A DNA stretch of 64,000 nt from Symbiodinium natans (taxonomy: Eukaryota; Sar; Dinophyceae; Suessiales; Symbiodiniaceae), in contig CAJNDS010002113.1 in assembly GCA_905221605.1 (NCBI GenBank), forward strand, positions 1,454,524 to 1,518,523. Reading direction: 5' to 3'. Below, in pieces: positions 21,301 through 30,761 of the stretch. Positions within the stretch are counted from its first letter, which is position 1; the number at the start of each line of letters is the position of its first letter. Below the pieces are notes generated by a model. The model did not search any database. It worked only from the letters and a program-made list of their open reading frames with translations, and was not told the origin of the DNA. Both the position numbers and the translations under genes were made by a program.

Positions 21301-24300
21301 GTGGGGAGAGGGGGGAGGGGGCCCTCCTAAACCCTAAACCCTAAACCCTAAACCCTAAACCCTAAACCCTAGGCCCCAAACCCTAAACCCTAAACCCTAA
21401 ACCCTAAACCCTAAACCCTAAACCCTAAACCCTAAACCCTAAACCCTAAACCCTAAACTCAAAGGCAGGGAGTGGCCCTGGCCGTGGAGCTTGCTCTGCG
21501 CCGCGGCCGGAAACTCGGCGGGCTGCTGTGCCTCAGAGGATCCGCGCTGAGCTTGAGCCTCCGCCCAACGACTGAGAGATGTCCTCTGAATTCGTAGTTT
21601 AGGGTTTTTCTTGGCTTTCTTCTGGCTGGCTCTTAAGACTTCAACCTTTTGCGTTTTTGTAGAAACTACCATAAGGAGCCTAAAAGTTTGACTTTTAGGA
21701 GGGGTTCAGAAGTCAGCCAAGTTTTCTTGAGAAGAAAGCGATGACACATGGCATCTGAAGCTAGAGGAGTCCTGAGTGTAGAACAGCTTGCATGGCGTCC
21801 ACATTCACAATGATCCCTCCCTTTGGCAGGTAATTCCGGTGGGTTTGACTTCGTCTCTTGAAGGGGAGCCTGGAGGTTTTTGTACTTATGAACCAATTAT
21901 AACTGTACTGATAACCCGCTTATAAGCCCCTCAAGTGCCCTAAGATGGTTATAAGTACAGTTATGATTGGCTAATGAGTACCATGAACCTCCAAGTAAGT
22001 CCCTAAACCCTAAACCCTAAACCCTAAACCCTAAACCCTAAACCCTAAACCCCAAACCCGGGTTCATATTGGTGACGGAGGTGACGGTTCCTACATCCAA
22101 CAGGGTTCGGACATAGGATTTAGAGTCCACGACTTCCCCGAAGAGTCTTTTCGCTTTCAGCCTTTAAGCCGTAAACCCTAAACCCTAAACCCTAAACCCT
22201 AAACTCTAAACCCTAAACCCCACACCCTGCTCTCCGAGGACCCAAGGGCAACTGGACCAATGCGACAATCTCGCCGGCCTGCGTGTGCTGGCCTACCATG
22301 GTCGCTGGGACAGCCTCTGTCCGCCCGAGGTTGGGGGCTAAGGGGTTGGGGTTTAGGGTTCTTCTTCTTCGTCTAGCTCTAGCTCTGGGTTTAGGGTTTA
22401 GGGTTTAGGGTTTGGGGTTTGGGGTTTAGGGTTTGGGGTTTAGGGCGGGTTCAGGGTTGAGGGTTGTGTGTATTTAGCGCGGCTTAGGGTTGAGAGTTGT
22501 GTTTCGGGGGCCGAGGGCTTTTGTTGTGTTTACGGCTTCCGGGCCACGGAAAGAGAAGGTTTATTGAAGGAGGGGCTCTCAGCGCAGGGTTTTCGGGATT
22601 CAGGTCTCATGCACCCTTCCCCCCAAACTTTCAATTGGCCAAAGCTTGATGGTTTAGGGCTGGCGTAGGGGTTGAAGGCCGTTGTCTGGGAGGCTCGGAC
22701 AAAGATGAGCCTTGGGTCGGCAAATGTTGCTACGCGCCTGGCTCTGCAGTCTGTTGGCATGTCTTGTGTCGCCAGGCCCCTAAACCCGCTCAAAACCCCC
22801 AAGCCCCAAAACCCCGAAACCCCATAACCCCATAACCCCAAAACCCCAAAACCCCGAAACCCCGAAACCCCGAAACCCCGAAACCCCGAAACCCCGAAAC
22901 CCCGAAACCCCGAAACCCCGAAACCCCAAAACCCCAAAAACCCCAAAACCCAAAAACCCAAAAACCCAAAAACCCAAAAGCCCAAAAACCCAAAAACCCA
23001 AAAACCCAAAAACCCAAAAACCCAAAAACCCAAAACCCCAAAACCCCAAAACCCAAACCCAGAAACCCAGAAACCCAGAAACCCAAAAACCCAAAAACGC
23101 TGTGTGGGTCCTTGTTGGCAGGAGGCGGGGCCAAGCTACGAGCCCCTGCGGGTGAAAGGCGCCGATCTTTGCTACTGAGACCACCTGGGATAGTTTGTGT
23201 TTAATTGGCGTATAATAGTAATTATTCCCTTCATGGTTCCTATATAAGTGTAGTAGTATTCCCTGCATGGTTCCTATATATACAGAATTCAGGGCCCCTT
23301 TTGGGGCACCTTGGGCCTAAACGCCCATGGTTTAGGACGTACACACGACCAGACCCTACGTAAGCAGACCTACCACCTAGAAGGCGGGAGTTGCTTGGGT
23401 TTAGGGTTTAGGGTTTAGGGTTTCGGGTTGGAGGTCTGGGGGGTTGGGGCTTCAGGCAAAAGAGTTTCAGGGCTTGTGGCGGCTGTAGAGGTCTTCAGGG
23501 GCTTTGGGGGGTTTAGGGTTTCGGGCTTAGGGGTGGCTTTAGAGGTCTTTAGGGGCTTTGGGAGGTTTAGGAGGAGGTTTATGGGGGTTCAGGGTTTGGC
23601 ATGTTTGAGTGTGGATTCATAGGAACGGGGGCGGGTGCTTCCTTGGTGGGGGATTTATACGTGCTTGGGACTGTTTAGAAACCCAAGCCTGGTGGATTGG
23701 TAAGGAATCGGTGGCCCAGGCTTCAACAGCACAATTGGGCAGTTCCGATTCCTTGAGGGTTTAGGGTTAGGGTTTAGGGTTTAGGGTTTAGGGTTTAGGG
23801 TTTAGGGTTTAGGGTTTAGGGTTTGGGGTTTAGGGTTTAGGGTTTAGGGTTTAGGGTTTAGGGTTTAGGGTTTAGGGTTTAGGGTTTAGGGTTTAGGGTT
23901 TAGGGTTTAGGATTTAGGGTTTAGGGTTAGGGAGGGTTCAGCTGACAAAGCAAGCAAGGTTTCATCGTGGATGAAACTTTGGGCCATGCCTGTGCCCGGG
24001 GCCGGCAGCAGCTCTGTGGCAACGAGCTCCAGAAGGTGTCCCAGTTTCTGAGGGAGGTGGGCTGGGATAGGTTGTTCACACCTACGCAGGGCCCCTAAAC
24101 CCGAAACCCTAAACCCTCAACCCTAAACCCTAAACGCAGAGCCCAAAGTTGCTTAGGGCCCTAAGCCCTACACACGCGGAAGTCAGCTCTGGGTTTAGGG
24201 CTTGGGGTCTGGGGTTGATATGGGGGTTTCCGATATTAGAGGTACTTTTTTGAGGTCCTTGTTATAAAGGCATCCTACTATTTGGGGGGGCTATTTTTGG

Positions 24301-24424
24301 GGTCGCATCTTTTCGTAAACCCACAAAAAGGGTTTAGGGCTGAAAGAGCTCTGTTCCAAACTCTAAAGCCCTGAAGGTCTGGGGTGAGTTGGCCATCGCC
24401 AACTTGAGCCTGCCCGATGCGTGA
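18238..24424 (+). CDS. Acyl-protein thioesterase/carboxylesterase-like alpha/beta hydrolase, multi-exon
   Basis: Exons 18238-18320 (possible N-terminus), 19447-19539, 19746-19803, 20538-20617, 20741-20803, 21465-21545, 22239-22329, 22678-22719, 23122-23158, 23959-24056 and 24377-24424 give the order of the phospholipase/carboxylesterase (Abhydrolase_2) family. The motifs are GGPDDWAPIIHRL, VVPCAPVR, NSWFSYSE, the nucleophile elbow LLVGGFSQGVALAVELA (Ser of GFSQG), VLAYHGRWDSLCPPE (Asp region) and DETLGHACARGRQQ (catalytic His). Proteins of this family hydrolyse acyl thioesters on S-acylated proteins or small carboxyl esters. All three triad positions are visible, so it is probably functional. 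It ends NLSLPDA-stop. The exon carrying the N-terminal LHG motif was not found, and some splice points are ambiguous. Confidence 0.82.
18818..19068 (+). mobile_element. Family D element interrupted by a family A element
   Basis: Family D sequence (TTATTCCTTTTTTAGGG... to TCTCTTGGCTAG) is split at 18873-18975 by a family A hairpin. ATGAGTCC stands on both sides of the insertion. Confidence 0.65.
19447..19539 (+). CDS. Thioesterase exon, GGPDDW to CAPVR
   Basis: Encodes GGPDDWAPIIHRLDVPFR and then RFVVPCAPVR, diagnostic of the acyl-protein thioesterase family. Acceptor CCTGCAG; probable GA donor (GATTTGGG). Confidence 0.85.
19610..19738 (+). mobile_element. Family H element bordering a thioesterase exon
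   Basis: TTAGGTTTGTTATATGGGCCC at the left (in part), AAGGGACCATGTAACCCTAA at the right, eight bases before the exon at 19746. Confidence 0.55.
19746..19803 (+). CDS. Thioesterase exon, NSWFSY
   Basis: Encodes RETFDGWTKVQNSWFSYSE, matching the family position of the W-[FY]-D/S segment. GA donor (GATGGGC); GAGGAT is present at both junctions with the next exon. Confidence 0.75.
19914..20004 (+). mobile_element. Family A element in a telomere-like repeat
   Basis: TTGGGATGTTCCC...GGGAACATCCCAA, with TTTAGGT on both sides, so the insertion was into a telomere-like unit. Confidence 0.7.
20206..20353 (+). mobile_element. Family E inverted-repeat element (GGTTCTTAGTAGGGAA)
   Basis: GGTTCTTAGTAAGGAA at the left, TTTCCCTACTAAGAACC at the right, with a TTTAGGG array in the loop. 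Confidence 0.65.
20538..20617 (+). CDS. Thioesterase exon, helical linker
   Basis: Encodes DPQELEEQLERMESILSL and more, an amphipathic helix as expected before the nucleophile strand. Acceptor GGAG; GT donor (GTGCCC) in phase with the next exon. Confidence 0.7.
20741..20803 (+). CDS. Thioesterase exon, nucleophile strand
   Basis: Encodes SREAERLPGRDTRRLLVGGF followed by the split Ser codon of the GFSQG elbow. The GT donor (GTAGCC) falls within the Ser codon. Confidence 0.85.
21032..21131 (+). mobile_element. Family B element
   Basis: CCCTAAGGGTCCATGTACC at the left, GGTACATGGACCCTTCGGG at the right; a compact hairpin. Confidence 0.7.
21465..21545 (+). CDS. Thioesterase exon, GFSQG helix
   Basis: Completes the catalytic Ser codon, then encodes QGVALAVELALRRGRKLGGL and LCLRG. 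It matches the helix and strand after the elbow. The 3' end is uncertain; a GC donor (GCGCTGAG) gives a compatible phase. Confidence 0.8.
21882..21993 (+). mobile_element. Family I element (ACTTATGAACCAATTATAAC)
   Basis: TTATAACTGTACTGATAACC and TATAAGTACAGTTATGATTGG arms (each in part), ending CCATGAACCTCCAAGT. A related copy lies at 54890. Confidence 0.55.
22239..22329 (+). CDS. Thioesterase exon, acid residue
   Basis: Encodes QLDQCDNLAGLRVLAYHGRW and then DSLCPPE. The H-G-x-x-D arrangement holds the family's catalytic Asp. Donor GTTGGGG. Confidence 0.85.
22678..22719 (+). CDS. Thioesterase exon, linker
   Basis: Encodes AVVWEARTKMSLGS in phase between the acid and histidine exons. Acceptor TGAAG; GC donor (GCAAATG). 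Confidence 0.5.
22795..23095 (+). repeat. Octamer/heptamer minisatellite (CCCCGAAA, CCCCAAAA, CCCAAAA)
   Basis: Tandem units change from CCCCGAAA to CCCAAAA along the array. It resembles a drifted telomere-like repeat, inside a thioesterase intron. Confidence 0.85.
23122..23158 (+). CDS. Thioesterase exon, strand before the histidine
   Basis: Encodes EAGPSYEPLRVK. A GC donor after one further base (GCGCCGAT) puts the next exon in frame as KGFIVDETLGH. Reading straight through reaches a TGA. Confidence 0.6.
23757..23930 (+). repeat. Telomere-type array, TTTAGGG orientation
   Basis: Near-perfect array within the thioesterase intron before the catalytic-His exon. This is a case where G-orientation repeats stand close upstream of an exon. 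Confidence 0.9.
23959..24056 (+). CDS. Thioesterase exon, catalytic His
   Basis: Encodes FIVDETLGHACARGRQQ, then NELQKVSQFLRE, typical of the C-terminal helix of the family. The exon may instead extend to 24070 (GT at 24071). Confidence 0.85.
24377..24424 (+). CDS. Thioesterase terminal exon with stop
   Basis: Encodes VWGELAIANLSLPDA followed by TGA after a CTGAAG acceptor. If the previous exon ends at 24070 instead, the frame is RSGVSWPSPT with an earlier TGA. Either way the gene ends here. Confidence 0.55.
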   Translation, partial: VWGELAIANLSLPDA

Positions 24425-24724
24425 AAAAGGGGGCCTCGGCCGTAGGGTCGTGGAATAGGCTTCGGCAACACGGCTTGAGACTGTAGAGTTCGGGGCTCAC
24501 AGGATACAGTAGGTAGGATTCCGTCGGTACAGTGTTCTGCACGTAGCTGGCTTGGAGGAGGTTGATCCTAGCATCGGCGACATGACGAGTTGCCCTCCCC
24601 CGCCACCCCACGCACTTAAAATCCTGGTATTCTAACAACAACCTAGAACCCCTAAACACCCAATCCCCCCACGCACACACACACAGACAAAAGCACACAA
24701 TTCTTCTTCGTCACCTTAGTCAGG

Positions 24725-25330
24725 AACCGGCTGGAAATCTAGGGCTTCAGCTATGCAGCTGCTCACACAGAGTAGCTGAGCTACGCAGCAGATGGGCATG
24801 AGAGCGGTGCGGTTGCCAATTCCTGGATATTCGTGGCATCTGCGATTGCCAGCTAGCTAGCTGTTTGTTTTTTTTGGTTCCGCTGGTTGGGAAATGGACG
24901 AGAGTTCAGCTCCCCCGAATACACGGCAACATTCAACAATGAAAATGCAGCAGTATGTTATGCTCTGCCACGATACTTGAAAACTAGAACAGTTTTTCAC
25001 ATACGATAATGCACATATCATGTACTCTAGTGTACGGTATTATATATCCTATCACAATACTACACAATATTTTACGGCAGGATACGAAACTTAACTAAAA
25101 CAAACAGTACCAGACTAGATTATACTCGACTATTCTTTACCATACGGTGCTATATAGTACCTACTGCACTAGATTAGACCAGACACAAAATATTCTATAC
25201 GGCAATATACGAGACTGTACAACAATATACTATAGTCTACTAGACTGTACTATACAGAGGTACTAGAGGACACGATAATGCACCCTACTGTACTACCATC
25301 GAAATGTTCGGGGCATATGGGCCTTTCGAA
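24725..25330. other. AT-rich spacer after the thioesterase stop
   Basis: No telomere-like heptamers and no exon-like islands. From about 24940 it is a degenerate TACTATA-like texture. Interpreted as an intergenic region. Confidence 0.6.
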
Positions 25331-25740
25331 TGTCTGATGTTGTGGCATCTCTTCGTCTTGACTGCGTAGGTACGTGTTGTCGTTATGTTTCATAGTCACA
25401 AATTCTGGAAAGTTTTGAGATCCTGAGATGTTGAAATTTGGTGTTTTAAGTCTGTGTTGGATTTAGCTTCTTGGGGGTGTAGACTGAGGGAGATTGGCGT
25501 CCGGAGTTTCTCACTGAGTGCGTTGCCGCAGGTCTTCTCCAACATTGAGTCTCTCGCCGCCTGAGGTTGCCGCCGAGCTGTTCGAAGCTTGTCGGTTTCA
25601 TAGCTCGAGGTGCTACTCAAAGTAGAGCGCCTGTGGTTTCAGAGCCGCTTGTCTCGTCGATCGTCTGCAAGGAGATTCTGTGAGGAGTCATGAGGTCATG
25701 ATAGTGATGAGTCATGTCATAATCGCAGTCGCACGTACAC
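25330..25740. other. Repeat-free stretch of unknown content
   Basis: Average-GC DNA without telomere repeats. A 74-codon open frame lies on the minus strand (25396-25620) with no recognisable motif. It could be untranslated or promoter DNA. Confidence 0.4.
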
Positions 25741-25756
25741 AACCCTGTGCCATGAC

Positions 25757-25862
25757 ATGAATATAGCGGTCGGAATAATTACTAATCGTACTCCCTTATG
25801 ATCCCTTTATGATCATACGATAAGAACCCCAAAAACCCTATTCTAAAAAACCAGGCCACTGC
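25757..25862 (+). mobile_element. Family G element
   Basis: GAATATAGCGGTCGGAATAA at the left, ACCAGGCCACTGCATTA at the right, diverged. Confidence 0.5.
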
Positions 25863-26335
25863 ATTACGTGTTCTTGCAACGACTGCTGATAGGCCTCCCA
25901 CTACAAGCTTCGGCGAAGGAAGAAAGAAAAGCTTCTCGTGTCCGAACTTTCGGATTTTCAGCCCTTGAGCCAGATCTCCTTGGTACGATACGGGTTTAGG
26001 GTTATGGGTTTATGGCTTAAGGTTAGGGTTTAGGGTTTATGGTTTATGGTTTAGGGACTGTGGCTTTCAAGTGCCATACCCGGAGCTCAGCCTTGCCGCA
26101 ACCCCCAACACGCCTAGGACAGAACCCTGAGCACCCGAGAGCTTAACGCCTCAGCCCTGGCGCCCTCCATTGGAAGCTTAGGATTTTGCGGTTGAGGTTC
26201 GGGGTTTCGGGTTTAGGTTTTGGGGTTTCGGGTAGCATCGGGACCGAATTCAAGGAATAGGCCCCAAAAACAGTAAAGAACAAGTGTTCGGGTCAAAGGA
26301 CTGCTATGACAGGGTTTAGGGTCATAGGTGAAAGG

Positions 26336-26446
26336 TTGGGATGTTCCCCCTTATGCTGACAGTCCTTAAGAGGGATTATGATGGGGGGGGGGGGGGGGTA
26401 CTATAACTCCTATTCCGGACTGTTATTATAAAGGGGGACATCCCAA
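26336..26446 (+). mobile_element. Family A element
   Basis: TTGGGATGTTCCC...GGGGGACATCCCAA with a long central G-run. Confidence 0.7.
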
Positions 26447-27111
26447 GTTATAGGGTTTAGGGTTTAGGGTTTAGGGTTTAGGGTTTAGGGTTTAGGGTGG
26501 GAACCAATCATGTCGCTTCCGTGGTCGAACTCAGGTCCCCCAAAAAGGGGCCCCAAGTAAACCCTATGAACCCTCTGTAGACCGCATAGCCCCGTCAACC
26601 CTATGAAGCCCTAAAAACACTAAAAAAACCCTAAAAACCTATAACATATATATATATATATATATGCATATATACATGTGTATATACATTTATGTTGTGT
26701 ATATATGTATATATATATATATATGTATATTCATGTCTGGCCAAAATTATAAACACCCTATAAAGCCCGATAAACCCTAGAAACCCGAACCCCTCAATCA
26801 TGCGCAGTTTTTTGCTTGTTCAAGGCCTGGAATACAAGATCGATTGGCCGTGGCCTGGGCAAAACTTGTAGGCTAGGCTTCGTTTGCAGGTGTTCGAGTC
26901 GCCTCGACATGTTTGAACGCAACTGAACTCAGGCAGGGTTTGTGACATTTCGCATCCAGATTCATTGTACGAATACTCGGGGGTAGTGTCATGGGATCAT
27001 GATCTGAACTTCTACGATGAATAGATAGGGATGAGCATTAAAGTATCACGCTTGGAGGGTTGCTGGTGGCGTGTTCCTTCCTCTCGGCGCCCCCTGTCCC
27101 CTTAGTTTCAG

Positions 27112-27311
27112 TGCATGGGTTTGGGCGGTCTCGACTGGGCCATGCCCGAGGGCAGAAGATGCTCTCACCGATGTACAGCAGGCACGTCGCAGTCTCGGAG
27201 GCGTTGCGGGGACAGGGCCTGGGACCGAAGCCGACGTTCATCATGCTCGGCCTCGGTTCAACAGCGCCTGACCGTCCCACCCAGGCTGCAAAGCTTGCGC
27301 CAATGAGCGCA
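27112..27311 (+). CDS. ABC1 kinase exon, N-terminal region
   Basis: A 200-bp exon after a pyrimidine-rich tract and TTTCAG. The frame has internal Met codons at KMLSPMYSRHV and runs to KLAPMSA at a GC donor (GCCACTTGG) formed at the edge of the inverted-repeat element. It could be a first exon joined to a spliced leader (inference). Confidence 0.55.
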
Positions 27312-28470
27312 GCCACTTGGTAGCCCAGTGGTACCCTTTACCCTTTTTCTTTTGGTTCTGGGTTCCCTTATATAAAGTAGCCAACCCAAAAAAGGTGCCC
27401 TTATTATAGTATTATTATAGTATGGTGACTGGGCTACGAAGGCCACGACAGCCTGCGCGGTCTTCAGCTGGCGGTCCTATCGAAGACCTGTGCGCTTGTT
27501 CCGGCTCCGCTCTGCCCGACATGGGCCCGTGCTGCCTTCCGAGTACTGCGCCGAGGAGATCCTTGGCAGCTAAATGAGTACATGCGCTTTACACTTTTTG
27601 GGGATACTCTAATCCCTAAACCCTCAACCCTAAACCCTAAACCCTAAAACCCTAAAACCCTCAACCCTAAACCCTCAACCCTAAACCCTCAACCCTAAAC
27701 CCGAAACCCCGGCAACTCAGGATCGCCCGCACCTGCCAGCAGCACATGGATCGCGTGGTCGCGCGATGCCTTCAGGTGGCCAGCCGCTGTGGCGGCTGGC
27801 TTCTTGGTAGCCCCGTGGTACCCCTTTTCCGCTTTTTTGGGGGGTGCAAGGTTCCCTTATAAAGTAACCAACCCCAACAGGGACCCTAAACCCCAAACCC
27901 CAAACCCTAAACCCCAAACCCTAAACCCTAAACCCTAAACCCTAAACTTACTGGGCCACCTGCAGGCTTTTTGCCATCCTGGAGACCACGGAGACGTCAG
28001 CGGAAGAGGATGCCCAACGAGCATCTGAGCTGCGGAAGGCACTTGTGGACCTGGGGCCCAGCTTCTTGGTGGACCGGTGGTGCCCTTTCATTCTTTGTTT
28101 GGGCTCTAGAAGTTCTAGGTTCCCTTACAAAGTAACCAACCCCGAAACCCTGAACCCTAAACCCTGAACCCTAAACCCGAAACCCTAAACCCTAAACCCG
28201 AAACCCTAAACCCTAAACCCTAAACCCTAAACCCTAAACCCTAAACCCTAAACCCTAAACCCTAAACCCCTAAACCTAAAACCCTAAACCCTAAACCCAA
28301 AACCCTAAACCCTAAACCCTAAACCCTAAACCCTAAACCCTAAACCCTAAACCCTAAACCCTAAACCCTAAACCCTAACCCTAAACCCTAAACCCTATCA
28401 TATGGTTGACGGGACACCGAGGCTTTGTGAAGGTTGGGCAGCTTCTCTCCAGCAGGGTGGACCTGCTCCC
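27112..28470 (+). CDS. ABC1/UbiB (ADCK-type) atypical kinase, 5' portion
   Basis: Exons 27112-27311, 27442-27555, 27740-27798, 27966-28060 and 28422-28470 read in one frame through HMDRVVARCLQVASRCGGW, LFAILETTETSAEEDAQRA, ELRKALVDLGPSF and VKVGQLLSSRVDLL. K-x-G-Q between LGPSF and S-R-x-D-L-L is the signature of the ABC1/UbiB/COQ8 family, which supports ubiquinone or plastoquinone metabolism in mitochondria or plastids. The Arg/Ser/Ala-rich first exon could carry a targeting peptide (inference). Three introns are made of the CTTGGTAGCCCAG element. The next family block, P-[PV]-Y-x-x-EL, is absent nearby but is found in phase at 51155. Confidence 0.82.
27312..27441 (+). mobile_element. Introner, family C (CTTGGTAGCCCAG); forms a whole intron
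   Basis: The intron between ABC1 exons is exactly this element: GCCA, then CTTGGTAGCCCAGTGG at the left and TGACTGGGCTACGAAG at the right, followed by GCCA again. GC donor and AG acceptor fall on the element edges. Confidence 0.75.
27442..27555 (+). CDS. ABC1 kinase exon, N-terminal region
   Basis: Starts right after the element end (CTACGAAG) and reads ATTACAVFSWRSYRRPVRLF to PSEYCAE. Phase 0 follows the preceding exon. The downstream limit is approximate; the frame runs to a TAA at 27571. Confidence 0.5.
27740..27798 (+). CDS. ABC1 kinase exon
   Basis: Encodes QHMDRVVARCLQVASRCGG; phase 2 at its end fits the next exon. GC donor (GCTTCTTGG). Confidence 0.7.
27799..27965 (+). mobile_element. 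Introner, family C, with CCCTAAA array inside
   Basis: GCTT precedes CTTGGTAGCCCCGTGG, and GCTT follows the right end ACTGGGCCACCTGCAG. A CCCTAAA array sits inside the element. Confidence 0.75.
27966..28060 (+). CDS. ABC1 kinase exon, LGPSF block
   Basis: Encodes LFAILETTETSAEEDAQRAS, then ELRKALVDLGP. This is the conserved R-A-x-x-L-R-x-x-L-x-x-L-G-P block. GC donor (GCTTCTTGG); the next exon also starts with GCTT. Confidence 0.85.
28061..28421 (+). mobile_element. Introner, family C, diverged, with long telomere-like array
   Basis: GCTT then CTTGGTGGACCGGTGG at the left; CACCGAG then GCTT at the right. The interior is mainly CCCTAAA repeats. The two GCTT copies mark both splice sites. Confidence 0.7.
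28140..28397 (+). repeat. Telomere-type array, CCCTAAA orientation, inside an introner
   Basis: Fills most of the family C intron 28061-28421 and runs up to about 25 bp before the acceptor. Confidence 0.9.
28422..28470 (+). CDS. ABC1 kinase exon, KxGQ motif
   Basis: Encodes FVKVGQLLSSRVDLL plus two bases of a Pro codon. The K-x-G-Q motif replaces the glycine-rich loop of ordinary kinases. GT donor (GTCCGGCC). Confidence 0.88.
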
Positions 28471-29603
28471 GTCCGGCCCTCCGATGCGGGGATTTTCAGC
28501 AACTAGTAGGTTTAGGGTTTGGGGTTTGGGGTTTGGGGTTCAGGGTTTAGGGTTATGGGGTTTAGGGTTTAGGGTTTGGCAGTGCCCTGATTCCTGAGGT
28601 TTGGGGAGCGGGCGTGTAGGGTTTTGCGTGTGTAGGGTATATCTATAATCAGAAAATAGTAGTCATCAGCATGTGTATAATGTTTGTAAAGAACGGCTTA
28701 CATATCTCAGAGGTCCAGAGTAGTTATCAGCAGTTGCACGATGCTTTTTGTTAAAGACTGGCTGGTTCTTAGTAGGGAAATGAAATCAGGGCCCTATACA
28801 ATCCCTTGAAGGGTATATATCGGGCCCTAATGGGGGGGGGGGGGGGGGGTGTTCCGAAAAAAAGGGACCCTTAACATAGACCCCAAATAGTAGGATTACT
28901 TTATACCAAGGACTCCAATAAGGTGCCCCTATTTTCGGAAACCCCCTAATAACCAACCAGGGAAACGAATGACCTGGACTCTCTCTATGACCCTGTGGCT
29001 TTCGGGGGGCATGATTCGCTGCCCTAGTAGCCCTGAGCCCTAAACCCTAAACCCTAAACCCTAAACCCTAAACCAAAACGGGAAGAAGTGTCACTAAACC
29101 TAGAAGCTCGACAGCCTTAAGCACCTAGGACTCGGCAAGCTTTGCAACAACATGCTGTAGTATCATACGAGCGCTGCATAGCACTTCATCGCCCACCGCC
29201 CACCGCTGTTTCGGGCTTCTCGTTGGCTGACTTCTGATGGATAAGCTGCCGTGAAGTGGTACGCCTCACACAGCCGCACTCTAAAAGCTGAAAACCTCCG
29301 ACCCTCCTACACCCGAACCCCATCTTATATTGCACTGTGGCAAGTTTCAACATGTAACCCTAAACCCTAAACCCTAAACCCTAAACCCTAAGCCGCATAC
29401 CGCCATGGAGCTTTTCAGATGGGTGCGCGAGAGACTCTGCAGCCGCCGCCGTGCGATCCAGATCCCAGGCACCTTACTTACTTTAGGGTTTAGGGTTTAG
29501 GGTTTAGGGTTTAGGGTTTGGGGTTTGGGGTTTGGGGTTTGGGGTTTGGGATTTGGGATTTGGGGTTTGGGGTTTGGGGTTTGGGGTTTGGGGTTTTTCT
29601 TAC

Positions 29604-29815
29604 CTTGGCAGCCCAGTGGTACCCTTTGCCCCTTTTTTTTGTTGTTCTCTACTAGTTGCTGAAGAACCCCACAAAAAGATTCTTCCTTATGAGGGGAATA
29701 TGATGTCGGGCTGTCTTTTTTGTTTTTTTTTGGGGGGGGGTTTAAGCAAACAATAGTTCTGGGTTAACCAAAAACAGGGTACCCTTATCATTATAATGCG
29801 GTTACTGGGCTGCTA
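29604..29815 (+). mobile_element. Family C inverted-repeat element
   Basis: CTTGGCAGCCCAGTGG at the left and GCGGTTACTGGGCTGC at the right, with an internal expansion holding a T-run and G-run. Confidence 0.6.
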
Positions 29816-29913
29816 TGTTGCCCGTGTGCAGAGGCTATGATACGCCTCAATTGGGGAATTCCCTGAAAGATCATATGACGGGCACATTCGGAGCATGTTC
29901 TTTAAATACCTTT

Positions 29914-29917
<4 letters not shown>

Positions 29918-29957
<40 letters not shown>
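29918..29957 (+). repeat. GT microsatellite
   Basis: About 19 GT units. A similar GT run lies at 35231-35260. Confidence 0.9.
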
Positions 29958-30426
29958 TGCAGGTTGTTTTCGGTTTGAAGGTTTTCCTTGATCTACATTT
30001 TGGTCCCGTTTGCTTGTACGGCATTGTTAGAAGCATAAGGCAGTATCGTTCAGTGTGACATATATATAAATAAATACGTACGGCATGCAAGTAGGGATTA
30101 TTTCATTTATTGTTTTCGGCCAGTGTATGTAGGGAGGTTCTTGGCGATGCTAGCACCCTAAACCCTAAACCTTAAACCCTAAACCCTAAACCCTGAGTTC
30201 AAGTGGTCTCTCTTGGTGGAGGTCCCATTCGGGCGCTAGCAAATTTGTGACAGAACTGTTTGTTGTTTAGAGGGTCATTGCCGGGATAGAAAGAGGAGGT
30301 AGTTAGTCAGGCCCCCCCCCCAAAAAAAAACTCAAACTAAACCTTAAACCATAAACCCCAATCCCTAAACCCGAACCCCGAAACAATCCTGTCCTAGGAT
30401 GAGACATCCCGCCAGGTGCCCCACAG

Positions 30427-30461
30427 CCCTTTCTCGACTCCCTCTCCGGCAACGCCGGCGA
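30427..30461 (+). CDS. Exon interrupted by an introner, left half
   Basis: Reads PFLDSLSGNAG plus two bases after a CCACAG acceptor. It ends at GCTG, followed at once by the element terminus CTTGGTATC. The product is not recognised. Confidence 0.5.
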
Positions 30462-30718
30462 GCTGCTTGGTATCTCAGTGGTACTCTTTGCATTTGTTTG
30501 TTACATTGCGGATGGGGGGGGATTCCAGGTTGCCTTATACATAACCAGCCAAAAATAGGTGCCATTATGACCACCTTAAACCTTAAGCCCTAAATCCTAA
30601 ATCCTAAACCCTCAACCCTACACCCTAAACCCTAAACCCTAAACCCCAAACCCTAAACCCTAAACCCTAAACCCAGAAAGGGGTGCCCTTATTGCAAGAT
30701 GGTTACTGGGCTACCAAG
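30462..30718 (+). mobile_element. Introner, family C, perfect 4-bp flanking repeat
   Basis: GCTG then CTTGGTATCTCAGTGG at the left; GGTTACTGGGCTACCAAG then GCTG at the right. Host frame is preserved on removal. Confidence 0.75.
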
Positions 30719-30761
30719 GCTGGGTGCCGAATGGGAGAGGCCCGGCGGCTGGGATTTCGGG
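30719..30761 (+). CDS. Exon interrupted by an introner, right half
   Basis: Begins with the same GCTG after the element end CTACCAAG and continues in frame as ELGAEWERPGGWDFG. Removing the element leaves one copy of GCTG and an open frame. GC donor (GCTTGAGGG). Confidence 0.5.

Noticed and set aside
22530-23268. Minus-strand frames with repeated GFLGFWVFGF
   Set aside because: They are a read-through of the CCCAAAA/CCCCGAAA array; the other frames give the same pattern shifted.
27071-27306. Two other overlapping plus-strand frames across the first ABC1 exon
   Set aside because: Both hit stops (27271 and 27306) before the GC donor at 27312; only the third frame continues into the next exon.
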